A stretch of DNA of 64,000 nt from Bacilli bacterium. GTDB taxonomy: Bacteria > Bacillota_I > Bacilli_A > RFN20 > CAG-826. Position 1 is the first letter of the stretch; every line of letters starts with the position of its first letter. The position numbers and the translations under genes are program-made. Location of the stretch: assembly GCA_017619815.1 (NCBI GenBank), contig JAFZRR010000017.1, positions 1 through 64,000 of the forward strand. The letters run 5' to 3'. The notes beneath the pieces are model-generated. The model made no database searches, was not told where the DNA came from, and saw only the letters and a list, made by a program, of their open reading frames with translations. Shown here piece by piece: positions 8,234-16,250 of the stretch.

Positions 8234-9784
8234 TTACCAAACTAATGATGGTGTGTTTTCACCAGTAAGAAGTTCGCTATCATTAACGTAGATACCAGCA
8301 CCATTTGGTGAACCAGTAGAGTGCATCTTTAATGTAACAAAATCAAATGTTGTTGGATCATCGGCAACGATGTCGATAAATGTTGATAAGGCATTTTGAC
8401 GTGCGACTTTGCAGTTTGTTAATTTTGCAGTTGTGTTGTTAATGACTTCGAGCAATAAACCCTTACCATCGCCTTCTTCGTGGTCGCCGTTTTCTAAGAA
8501 TTTACAATTTGTGAATTCAGCTGGTGAGTAACAACGGATGTAATTAAGTTTTGAATCTACATCACCATATTCGGAAGCTGAGAATGTAACGTTTGTAAAT
8601 TTAGCTGTGCCGGAGTTGTTGAATGTTGTCCAGCCACGAATAACAGAATCTTCAACGATTAAGTCTTTGCAATGTGTATTCAAAGTATACCATTCTGTCA
8701 TAATCATAGAATTCTTCACGATGATATTGTGTTCGTCATCTAAATTAATATTGCCACCATATAAGTTGGCCCAGTAACCGTCAACAACAACACCATCGAA
8801 AACGATGTTTTGAGCAATTCTTGGTTGACCATAGTTATAAACTAAGTATGCGCTTGTGTTACCATTAGCATCAGCGCCATGGAATTCACAATCTTTGAGC
8901 GTGAAGCCGTGTGTAAATGGAACTAATACTGCATAAGTACTTGCATCGGAAGCTTCAACTTCGATGCCTTCAATAACAACATTATCTCCACCTAATTTGA
9001 AGATAAATGGGTTAACTGCTGTAGATCTACCTTCAGCAATGATTTTGTGACCATTACCAATGATGTGTGCACCTGCTGGTAAAACGATAGAATCAGTTGC
9101 AGGAATTTCAATATCGCCTAATAATTCAACAGATGTATCTGCTGCGATAGCATCGATTAATTGACTGTATGACATAACCGCTGCTTCAACTTCCATATTG
9201 GCTTGGACGCCATAGAGTTTGAATTCAACGTTGGATTTCGCGCCTTGATATTCATTACCGGCTTCGACTGGTAATTCAACTGAGACGTGATAGGCTGGCA
9301 TTTCTTCACCAGGACCAATATTTGTCATTGCGGCTGGAGCTGCTTGGCCTTGGGCATCTTTCATAGAAATGACTAATCCGCTTGATAATTTTGCGGTCGC
9401 GTAATCTAAATCACCTTGGCTGGCTTCTTTACCACTTTGTTCATTTTGGAATGAATAGAGTAATTGATATTTTGCTAAGACGTTGGATTGATTGTTAAGT
9501 GTTAAATCGAATTCAACTCTGTCGCCTGGAGTCATTTTTTCAAGAGCAACAGTGGCTTCTTGTAATGTGGCTAAACCACCGTTTTGGAATTGGCCGTTTT
9601 GTTGTTCAACGTCCAATGAATATAATTTGAGGTTTGATGCTTCTAATGACATTCTGACAACACCAGCTTCAATAGACATATTAGCTTTGTTTTCAGATGT
9701 AAAGTAAGCGATTGTGCCACCAACAGCGCCGGCGGCCATTAATGCTGCTGTAACAGCGGCAGTAATAACATATCTTTTTTTCAT
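8234..9784 (-). CDS. TasA-like exported protein fused to a beta-helix domain (distal copy)
   Basis: Last gene of locus A. The 516-residue protein begins with a SipW-type signal (MKKRYVITAA, hydrophobic core, then VGGTIAYFTSENKA, residues 21-34), comparable to the TasA/camelysin signal. Residues about 35-235 form a TasA-like beta-sandwich domain with LYSLDVEQQNGQFQNGGLA and KMTPGDRVEF. From about 240 on it has a right-handed beta-helix pattern of short strands and turns (IEGIEVEAS, LKDCEFHG, VKNSMIM, VEDSVIRG, FTNVTFS, LTNCKV). A longer upstream frame exists, but the AAAGGAAA ribosome site and the signal peptide place the start at 9784. It is probably a surface fibre or matrix component that presents a carbohydrate-binding or adhesive beta-helix; that role is inferred. 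Confidence 0.85.
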   Translation of the reverse strand: MKKRYVITAAVTAALMAAGAVGGTIAYFTSENKANMSIEAGVVRMSLEASNLKLYSLDVEQQNGQFQNGGLATLQEATVALEKMTPGDRVEFDLTLNNQSNVLAKYQLLYSFQNEQSGKEASQGDLDYATAKLSSGLVISMKDAQGQAAPAAMTNIGPGEEMPAYHVSVELPVEAGNEYQGAKSNVEFKLYGVQANMEVEAAVMSYSQLIDAIAADTSVELLGDIEIPATDSIVLPAGAHIIGNGHKIIAEGRSTAVNPFIFKLGGDNVVIEGIEVEASDASTYAVLVPFTHGFTLKDCEFHGADANGNTSAYLVYNYGQPRIAQNIVFDGVVVDGYWANLYGGNINLDDEHNIIVKNSMIMTEWYTLNTHCKDLIVEDSVIRGWTTFNNSGTAKFTNVTFSASEYGDVDSKLNYIRCYSPAEFTNCKFLENGDHEEGDGKGLLLEVINNTTAKLTNCKVARQNALSTFIDIVADDPTTFDFVTLKMHSTGSPNGAGIYVNDSELLTGENTPSLVW

Positions 9785-9803
9785 AAGATTTTTTTCCTTT
9801 CTT

Positions 9804-11354
9804 TTAGAATGTGTAGTCAACAACAATGGATTTCTTGCCATTAAATGTTGCATCTGTAATTGAGTATTTAGGAGCTGCTTCTCCATATAAATCAGCAGCT
9901 AATAAAGCTCTTCTTTCACCATATAAATAACCAGTAGTATCGGTTAATTGTGTGGTGTTGCTATATTTTGTAGCGTAAACAAGATAATAACCAAGTTCTT
10001 CTGGGTCATCGCCATATTGGACTTCTGCTGAGTATGTTCCAACATAAGCATTTGTCGAACTGTTATATCCTCTAATGAATGTGCTGTAATCTAATGCCTT
10101 TTCGATAGATTCATAGATTTCTGGTTGAGCGGCATTTGGTCTTGTTAATTTATATGTTGTATTAACGGAATTGATGACTGCGCCAGTATCTTGAATCATA
10201 TAGAAAGCTTCCCATTGATCGCCTTGTTGAATGGCTTCAACAACACAATTTTCGAAATTGACATGCACACCTGTTGCGCCAGAATTAATAACAACAACAC
10301 CAAAGGCATTTGAAGAATCACTATGTGGATTTACACCTCTGATTGTAGAATTTTTAACATTGACAACTGTATTTGGTGACCAAATATTGAATGCACCCCA
10401 AGCTTGGACGCTTGAATTTTCAATGTTAATTTCAAGGTTTTCGTTTCCACTTCCAACATTTATGCCATAGTAATCTGATATCTCTACGTCAACATCATTT
10501 AAATTGACAGTACAATTTGTTGTATCAAACATGCCAATAGCATTGGTGTATGTGCCAGTGGAAGGACCTTCAATATCAACACCAGTAATATTAAGAGTGG
10601 CATTTTCAACTTCGTCTAAAATAATTGGTCTTCTCGCACCTTCAGGAGCGGTAATTTTAACATCACCATCACCATAGAGATTAATTTCGGAATTGCTTGG
10701 AACTTCAAGCACTTCGTTTAAGTTGATATCCTCTGCAATATATAAATTCGCTTCTCCACCTTCTGCAGGAATTGCATCGAGTGCAGCTTCAAGACCAGAA
10801 GCATCAGAAACTGTTGGCATATTGAATTGAACTGCTTCAACCACTATTTTAACAACTGCGGATTTATTCAAATAATCAACAGTAGTAGTAAATGGTATTT
10901 CAATTGAGGCATCCAGATTAATAACTGTTGCGTTTTCAGATGGTTCAACTGTTGTCCAGTTAGAAGCGCCTCCGGAAACGTTAGCTTCTAGGGCTGGTGC
11001 TAAATCACCACTTTTGCTAAATTTGACACGGTATTTGATCTTAATATTGTTTTCAAGATTAATACCAACTTTAAATGTGGCTTTATCGCCCGGAGTCATT
11101 CTATCGAGTGTGATAACTTGCGTAGATTGATTTAGTGAAGCGGTTCCACCATTTTCAAATTTACCATCTTCTTGAGCAACATCTAGTGAATATGTTTTTA
11201 ATTCGCTTACAACCGATGTGAGAGCAAAATTACCAGAAGTAATATTAACTTCGGTTTTTGCTTCCTTGGAAAAATAGGCGATTGTTCCGCCGACAGCACC
11301 GGCTGCTAAAAATGCGGCCATGATTGCAGCGGATATGATTGCTCTTTTTCTCAT
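9804..11354 (-). CDS. TasA-like exported protein fused to a beta-helix domain (proximal copy)
   Basis: A paralogue of the following gene with the same length (516 aa) and architecture. Signal: MRKRAIISAA then VGGTIAYFSKEAKT. TasA-like part: LKTYSLDVAQEDGKFENGG and LDRMTPGDKATF align with the distal copy. The beta-helix part (about 200-420) has repeating turns such as LNITGVDIEG, VNLNDVDVEI, INIENSSVQA, VNVKNSTIRG and VNFENCVVEA. The C-terminal 100 residues (YNSSTNAYVGTYSAEVQYG onward) are not shared with the copy. An AAAGGAAA ribosome site precedes the ATG, and 19-20 nt gaps separate it from both neighbours, so the genes are cotranscribed. Confidence 0.86.
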   Translation of the reverse strand: MRKRAIISAAIMAAFLAAGAVGGTIAYFSKEAKTEVNITSGNFALTSVVSELKTYSLDVAQEDGKFENGGTASLNQSTQVITLDRMTPGDKATFKVGINLENNIKIKYRVKFSKSGDLAPALEANVSGGASNWTTVEPSENATVINLDASIEIPFTTTVDYLNKSAVVKIVVEAVQFNMPTVSDASGLEAALDAIPAEGGEANLYIAEDINLNEVLEVPSNSEINLYGDGDVKITAPEGARRPIILDEVENATLNITGVDIEGPSTGTYTNAIGMFDTTNCTVNLNDVDVEISDYYGINVGSGNENLEINIENSSVQAWGAFNIWSPNTVVNVKNSTIRGVNPHSDSSNAFGVVVINSGATGVHVNFENCVVEAIQQGDQWEAFYMIQDTGAVINSVNTTYKLTRPNAAQPEIYESIEKALDYSTFIRGYNSSTNAYVGTYSAEVQYGDDPEELGYYLVYATKYSNTTQLTDTTGYLYGERRALLAADLYGEAAPKYSITDATFNGKKSIVVDYTF

Positions 11355-11374
11355 ATACTTTTCCTTTCTATAAA

Positions 11375-11998
11375 TTATTCGGTAACTTGTGTGGCAACTA
11401 ATTGAATACCCATGTTAATAGTTAAACCTTGTGCATCGTTACCAGCATTGTCTCCGATTTCTACTTTCATCGTAAATTCTTGTTCCCCATCTTTGATGAG
11501 TTTTGGAAGTTGAAAATCGGAACGGTTTTGGTCGAGTGTATAGCTAACTGCGGTAGCACCAGTAGCTTCAAATGTCACTGTTGTAGCAGCGTAAATTGAA
11601 GAATCTGATGGGGCATTATTATCTTGATCATCTTTAACGGATAATTCAGGAATACTTACCACAGTGGAAAATGCCGTAGCACCAGTATTGGATAACTTGA
11701 ATGTTAATTCATAGGAAGCGCCTGGAACTGCTCCATCTACGTCTAAGGCATCTGCACCATCGTTTGATAAATCAACAACTGTGTTATCGACTGTTTCAGA
11801 AATGGTACCTTGCGCATCTAAAGAATTACTGACTAATTTGGTTCTTGCGAATGAGAAATTCAAATTACCCACTTTAATGTGCGCAGTGGTTGAAACCTGA
11901 CGTGAGAACAAAGCAAATGTTCCGGCGACAACTCCACCTAATGCTAGTGTGGCAATAATCGCGGATGCTATTAACGCTCTTCCGGTTTTAGTGTTCAT
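11375..11998 (-). CDS. TasA-like exported protein, small form
   Basis: A 207-residue protein with a SipW-type signal (MNTKTGRALIASAI, then VVAGTFALFSRQVS, residues 23-36) and one TasA-like beta domain: the IKVGNLNFSF strand after the signal, then VPGASYELTFKLSNTG, which matches the PGD-x-v-xF-xL-xN-xG motif of TasA/camelysin proteins. Among the three locus A cargo proteins this is the one nearest in size to TasA itself (261 aa) and could be the main fibre subunit, with the two beta-helix fusions as minor tips. That division of labour is inference. The ribosome site is AAAGGAG, the strongest of the three cargo genes. Confidence 0.85.
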   Translation of the reverse strand: MNTKTGRALIASAIIATLALGGVVAGTFALFSRQVSTTAHIKVGNLNFSFARTKLVSNSLDAQGTISETVDNTVVDLSNDGADALDVDGAVPGASYELTFKLSNTGATAFSTVVSIPELSVKDDQDNNAPSDSSIYAATTVTFEATGATAVSYTLDQNRSDFQLPKLIKDGEQEFTMKVEIGDNAGNDAQGLTINMGIQLVATQVTE

Positions 11999-12011
11999 AC
12001 GTTCTCCTTTC

Positions 12012-12242
12012 TTACTTTTTCTTAGCTTCTAAAACTTCGGTTAAGGAACCGGCGAAAAGGACGTCGACATTGTTTTCATTATCATCTTTCAATGTGAATG
12101 ATACTGAAGAAACTTTATAGAGCTCTCTATTTGGATTATGGAAATTTCTTTTTCTTACGACCGCTTCATGAGTTCCCACACCAATAAGTGCGAACGCAAA
12201 AAGCACGACTAATGCAATTAGTAGAATGAAATACCACGGCAT
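12012..12242 (-). CDS. Small single-pass membrane protein of locus A (76 aa)
   Basis: Unknown function. One N-terminal membrane helix (about residues 3-23), then THEAVVRKRNFHNPN and a small polar domain of about 45 residues ending EVLEAKKK. It starts 3 nt after the stop of the signal peptidase gene, with its GGAGGAG ribosome site inside that gene, so the two are translationally linked. The place between SipW and its first substrate suggests an accessory to export or assembly. Confidence 0.75.
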   Translation of the reverse strand: MPWYFILLIALVVLFAFALIGVGTHEAVVRKRNFHNPNRELYKVSSVSFTLKDDNENNVDVLFAGSLTEVLEAKKK

Positions 12243-12245
12243 AGA

Positions 12246-13094
12246 TTACTCCTCCTTTTCATCGATTTCTTTATCGACGTTAGTTGCTTCTTCTTGCTCC
12301 TTATTTTGAAGCGCGGCAAGCTGCGCTTTAAGATTTTCAATCTCGGCTTGGTTAGAATCAATTTGCGCTTGAGTTTCACCAGCTTTGATCAATTTCTTTT
12401 CCTTCTTATCTTTATAGACATAGAAGATGATTTTACCTATTTCAAAGAAACATAAGAGCGTGCATGGAATGACGACGAGGAACAAAATTCCATTGCGGGA
12501 TTTTAAGAACGAAACTACTTCTCCCATTGGATGGTTCATCCAAACGACTTTGCCAATCACATAGGAGAATGATTGCTCCGCAGTTATTGGATTGGTGTAG
12601 ACAGTTTGGACTCCACCTGATGCTTGTTCAGCGTCACCCATAAGGGTTAATTTATAACCCTCTAAAGCAGGTGTTTTTTCAATAAGTCTGTGGGTATAGA
12701 CATATTGACCTGTTTTTCCATTGATTGATGTGTAATAAACAAATGTCACCACATCACCGACCTTAAGGTCTTCGTAAAACTTTTCCGCATTCTTTTCTGT
12801 AACTTCTTTAATTCGAATCAAAGAATTAACAGGAAGAGTTTTAATGGAATAGGATTTATAGGTCTCCGGATCAATATGGTTATTCTCTGACATAGAACCA
12901 GTTTCTACGGTTCTAAGTTGGTAACCATTGATGGAGTTGCCATTTTTGTTATTCGATGTCGTATTACGAAAGATAATGGCGACGACCGCGAAGGCCGCAA
13001 AAGAAATGAATAAAGCATCAAGGACAATACTAATAATTTTTCTGACCTTGGATTGTTTATTTTCTTCCTTTTTGACTTCTTGCGCTTCTTCCAT
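12246..13094 (-). CDS. SipW-type signal peptidase I (S26B), locus A
   Basis: Membrane-bound signal peptidase of the archaeal/ER type. Visible catalytic residues: Ser67 in VETGSMSE, His135 in YTHRLIE (in place of the Lys of ordinary bacterial enzymes) and Asp154 in LMGDAEQ. There is one membrane helix at about 21-42 and a second at about 202-226, followed by a Lys-rich tail and a Glu/Gln-rich coiled coil (about 240-282) that SipW of Bacillus lacks. By family it removes the signal of TasA-like proteins, three of which lie downstream in this operon. The ribosome site is AGGA, 12 nt after the previous stop. Confidence 0.93.
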   Translation of the reverse strand: MEEAQEVKKEENKQSKVRKIISIVLDALFISFAAFAVVAIIFRNTTSNNKNGNSINGYQLRTVETGSMSENNHIDPETYKSYSIKTLPVNSLIRIKEVTEKNAEKFYEDLKVGDVVTFVYYTSINGKTGQYVYTHRLIEKTPALEGYKLTLMGDAEQASGGVQTVYTNPITAEQSFSYVIGKVVWMNHPMGEVVSFLKSRNGILFLVVIPCTLLCFFEIGKIIFYVYKDKKEKKLIKAGETQAQIDSNQAEIENLKAQLAALQNKEQEEATNVDKEIDEKEE

Positions 13095-13105
13095 AAAATT
13101 CCTAA

Positions 13106-13597
13106 CTACATCGTTTTAATGAAAGACATGTGGAAAGTGAACTGCATATCGAGTTCTGGTTCCACGACTTCATTTGATAAATAGAAAGTTAAGGTGAAAT
13201 TCTCACCATCTTCTTTAATGAATGTCTTATCTTTTAAAGCGTTTTCTTTATCAAGATTCTTGATTTCATAAATGTTTGTTCCGTCTTCTTTGACAAATAA
13301 TAATTTGTCATCTTGTCTAGCGGACACACTGACATACTTCGCGGAATATTCATCTACATCTGTAAACCATAAAGAGGTATTCGCATTTGAATACCAATCA
13401 AAATCAACTTCGATATTGAAGTCTTTTTGCTGTCCAGGAAGCATGTCTAAATAGATGTCTTGTTCGACAACTTCGCCATCTTCTGTGGTCATGGTTTGTT
13501 TTTGAGAATTATAGTAATACCCCACAACAACACCAGCACCACCTGTTAATAGAAGACCTGAACAGATGAATAAACCGATGATTGTATGTAGTTTCAT
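13106..13597 (-). CDS. Membrane-anchored accessory protein of locus A (163 aa)
   Basis: Not recognised as a family. It has an N-terminal hydrophobic segment (about residues 6-27) rich in Gly and a predicted extracellular beta-rich domain: IYLDMLPGQQKDFNIEVDFD, then FTLTFYLSNEV and MQFTFHMSF, which recall the strand pattern of TasA-like domains. Its ATG overlaps the stop of the 508-residue gene as TAATG (13595-13599), so it is translated by coupling. It may be a minor anchor subunit in the way TapA serves TasA in Bacillus; sequence similarity to TapA is not visible. Confidence 0.72.
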   Translation of the reverse strand: MKLHTIIGLFICSGLLLTGGAGVVVGYYYNSQKQTMTTEDGEVVEQDIYLDMLPGQQKDFNIEVDFDWYSNANTSLWFTDVDEYSAKYVSVSARQDDKLLFVKEDGTNIYEIKNLDKENALKDKTFIKEDGENFTLTFYLSNEVVEPELDMQFTFHMSFIKTM

Positions 13598-15123
13598 TAT
13601 TTACTCTTTTCTATACCTGCTGCTGCCATCGCGTCATCGATGAGTTTCATCGCGCGCTTCATAGCTAATTCAGATTTCACTCTGAAACATAATGGGAGAT
13701 CTTCAAATGCTTTCTTTGAAGAATCATCTTCCACTGGAATCTTGCTATCTGCGTAAGCTTTTGGATCCAAACGATAATGAATCTTTAAAGTCTTACCTGC
13801 GATTTGTAATTTCACGTATGTCTTACGTTTATAAGATAAGGAATCCGCAGTTGTGCTGACACGTGAAACCAAGGCATATTTTTCAATACCATAATCCTTG
13901 ATTTCCTTGTAAGCGTGACGTGTTTCATTTCTCACTCTTAAAAGTTTTTCGTAGAAAGTACGTGTTTTAATATTTGGGAATCCATCGCCGCCCTCTTCGG
14001 CTTCTGGTTCTTCTTTAACTGGTTCAGGTTTTGGTTCTGGTTTCTTTTCGATAACCACTTTCTTTGGCTCTGGTTTTGGTTTTTCAACCTTTTCTTTTGG
14101 TTCTTCTTCCTCTTGAAGTTTTGCTAATTCTTCTGGGGATAATTTTTGAAGACCCGCTTTGAGCATTGTGTCACCCAATAATTGTTTTGCACGTTTTAAA
14201 CCAAGATTTGACTTAACACGGAACACCAAAGGAATATCAGCGAATAATTTCTTCGCTGAATCATCTTCCACTGGAATTGGGGAGTCTTTATAATCCGCTG
14301 GTTCAAGACGGTAATGGAGTTTTAATGTACGTCCACCGATACCGATCTTGAGGTAATTGATTTTCTTATATGAGTAAGCATCACCATTAGAGGAAACACG
14401 AGATTTCAAACCATAAGATAATGCTTCTTGTTTGAGTTCTTCATAGAAAGAAACTTGTTCTTCAGAAATGAGGTGTAATTTTTCTTCGAATGTTCTTCTA
14501 TTAATATTGATTTCTTTGCCACCTTCTTCAGCTGGTTCTTCACTAGCTTCTTCCACTGGTTCTGGTTGAGGAGCGGATTCTTCTTTAACTGGTTCAGGTT
14601 CTTTTTCTGGTTCTTTTTCCACGACTGGCTCTGGCTCTGGTTGTGGTTCAGATTCTGGTAAAACAATCTTTTCTTCTTTTTGTGGTTGTTCCTTAATTGG
14701 ATCCACAGCAAGAACAAGGACTTGTTTTCCGTTTTTCACCATAAATGTGAATTTTGCAGATAAAAGATATAAACGATAAAATTCTTCAAAATCGTCTCTA
14801 TTTTTGAAGTATGGATCTTTTTTATCTTTCTTATATTGTTCTTCGTTAGCTTTGATGTAGTTATCAAATAGTTCTTTATTAGAAGCGACATATTCGCGTT
14901 CTCTTTTTAGAACTACATCTAAGACAATTTTTCCTAATTCACCACTTTGACTTTTGTTAAAGAGATTCTCGAAGTCATCATCGAAGAGTTCGAATAATGC
15001 ATGCGCGACAATCTTTGTGGCTTTTTCCGCGAGTGGAGATGCAGGTCTACTGACATCCACCAAAATAAGCGAAAAGTCATTTTCACGTTGGAAAACAACT
15101 GGCATAACATTTTTAAGTTCCAT
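13597..15123 (-). CDS. Two-domain cytoplasmic protein of unknown function, first gene of locus A
   Basis: 508 residues with no signal or membrane helix. The N-terminal 150 residues are helical. Then two copies of a domain of about 115 residues (about 210-330 and 390-505), each preceded by a Pro/Glu/Lys linker with PEPEPV-type repeats. Shared words: RTFEEKL/RTFYEKL, SRVSSNGDAYSYKK/SRVSTTADSLSYKR, KLHYRLEPADYKDSPIPVED/KIHYRLDPKAYADSKIPVED, PLVFRVKS/PLCFRVKS, and KRAKQL/KRAMKL. I know no name for this domain. An AAGGGG ribosome site lies 9 nt upstream. Because it opens an export operon it may act as a chaperone, scaffold or regulator at the membrane; this is a guess from context. Confidence 0.8.
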   Translation of the reverse strand: MELKNVMPVVFQRENDFSLILVDVSRPASPLAEKATKIVAHALFELFDDDFENLFNKSQSGELGKIVLDVVLKREREYVASNKELFDNYIKANEEQYKKDKKDPYFKNRDDFEEFYRLYLLSAKFTFMVKNGKQVLVLAVDPIKEQPQKEEKIVLPESEPQPEPEPVVEKEPEKEPEPVKEESAPQPEPVEEASEEPAEEGGKEININRRTFEEKLHLISEEQVSFYEELKQEALSYGLKSRVSSNGDAYSYKKINYLKIGIGGRTLKLHYRLEPADYKDSPIPVEDDSAKKLFADIPLVFRVKSNLGLKRAKQLLGDTMLKAGLQKLSPEELAKLQEEEEPKEKVEKPKPEPKKVVIEKKPEPKPEPVKEEPEAEEGGDGFPNIKTRTFYEKLLRVRNETRHAYKEIKDYGIEKYALVSRVSTTADSLSYKRKTYVKLQIAGKTLKIHYRLDPKAYADSKIPVEDDSSKKAFEDLPLCFRVKSELAMKRAMKLIDDAMAAAGIEKSK

Positions 15124-15177
15124 AAAAGCACCCCTTTTTTACTAAACTCAAATCTACGTATATATGTATGTGTTTAT

Positions 15178-15206
15178 ATTTTATATGAGAAAAGTTTTAA
15201 TGACAA
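15178..15206 (-). promoter_or_regulatory. SigA-type promoter of the locus A operon
   Basis: TTGTCA (15201-15206), exactly 17 nt, TAAAAT (15178-15183) on the minus strand, about 55 nt before the first ATG. Confidence 0.78.
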
Positions 15207-15359
15207 ACGGTGGAATTATCGAACTTGAAAAAAACAATTTGGGTCCTTTTCAATTTTTTCCTCACTACATCAGTATTTTTTAACAATTTTTGCCAAAAAA
15301 CATTATTTTTCAAATTTTGATAAAAAGTTGCGATATGGCCTTAAAAAAGTAAAAGAAAA

Positions 15360-15379
15360 GCGATCGCTCACACGATCGC
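15360..15379 (-). terminator. Intrinsic terminator of the large RNA
   Basis: GCGATCG/CGATCGC, a perfect 7-bp GC-rich stem with a 6-nt loop, followed on the minus strand by TTTTCTTTTACTTTTTT. Confidence 0.9.
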
Positions 15380-15530
15380 GTTAACCGGTTGTTTTGTATC
15401 AGGGACGAGCCCTGACACATAACACAAGTTGAGTTCTTTCTGTCTGGTGGTGCTTCTTGTTGACGATACGTTTTAAATTGATTAGCGTATCGGTGGCCAG
15501 ATTCCTCTAGTTATTAGCTTCGAGGCCTTT

Positions 15531-15642
15531 TTCCTTTTCGTCGTGTCCGGTACTGGATTTATCCCGTCAAACTCTAACGCGGGGACCAGTGATGCAAGCA
15601 TCAGTGAGGAACGTACCGATCGTTACCTTAATTCAGATAACG
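15531..15642 (-). repeat. Structural unit 1 of the large RNA (3'-most copy)
   Basis: This copy is the most diverged: module 15531-15611 closed by TTCC/GGAA, inner CTGG/CCAG and CCCG/CGGG stems, and a neighbouring CGTTATC/GGTAACG hairpin (15621-15642) at the place where the other copies have UUCG hairpins. The conserved words GGACACGA and GTTAGA are kept. Confidence 0.75.
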
Positions 15643-15849
15643 CTTTGCTAGTGCAACCATTAACCACTTTTTTTGATTCCATGGAGTTCCTACATCAATT
15701 TGGAGGAGCTGGTTGGCTTATCTAGTCTTGAACTTATTAATCCGTTTCTTCGTGGAGGTATCTCTTTGGAAGTTCTCCACTATTGTCACACGTTTGTTGA
15801 ATTATGTGACTTAGGCTTGCACTGCTTTGATTAGAAGCAGTATTTTGTA

Positions 15850-15949
15850 CCTCTTCGATCGTGTCCGGCGGTGGAATTACGCTGTTAAGTTCTAACTCAG
15901 CGACCACTGTAGCAGGGAGGTAAACCGTTAATCAACCCGAAGATTGATT
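15850..15949 (-). repeat. Structural unit 2 of the large RNA (middle copy)
   Basis: 71-nt module 15850-15920 closed by ACCTC/GAGGT, inner GTGG/CCAC and GCTG/CAGC stems around a GTTAGAAC loop, next to a UUCG hairpin with AATCAATC/GGTTGATT arms (15930-15949). About 45 nt are identical to unit 3. Confidence 0.8.
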
Positions 15950-16148
15950 AGCCGCTTGCGATCATGAACCAGAAGATTTAATCCTGGAACCTTACTATCA
16001 ACGTCGTGTAATGGTTGATCGTCGATTGTGCGGCTGAACTTCATTGCCCCTTTGTTAAGCATGCATTGAGAGGCTTAACTTATTTCACGTTGAATGTTAA
16101 CTTAGCGTGAACGGCAGTGTTATAAGGTATTAATCTCATAACCTTTGT

Positions 16149-16250
16149 CCTCTTCGACTGTGTCGGGCGGTGGGATTACGCTGTTAAGTTCTAACTCAGC
16201 GACCACTGTAGCAGGGAGGATCGACCTCGATTATTACCGAAGTAACAATC
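16149..16250 (-). repeat. Structural unit 3 of the large RNA (5'-most copy)
   Basis: 71-nt module 16149-16219 closed by CCTC/GAGG, with the same inner stems as unit 2, next to a UUCG hairpin with GATTGTTAC/GTAATAATC arms (16229-16250). The start is 299 nt from unit 2, which is 319 nt from unit 1. Confidence 0.8.

Noticed and set aside
9785..9886. Upstream extension of the distal beta-helix protein
   Set aside because: It overlaps the end of the preceding gene and would hide the signal peptide; the ribosome site lies just before 9784.
15543..15725. 60-residue plus-strand frame in the RNA region
   Set aside because: No ribosome site, it crosses RNA stems, and it is opposite to the transcript implied by promoter and terminator.
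15531..16219. Three repeats as a CRISPR array
   Set aside because: Only three diverged copies, about 300 nt apart, with no short identical repeats and no cas genes; the pattern is that of a structured RNA.
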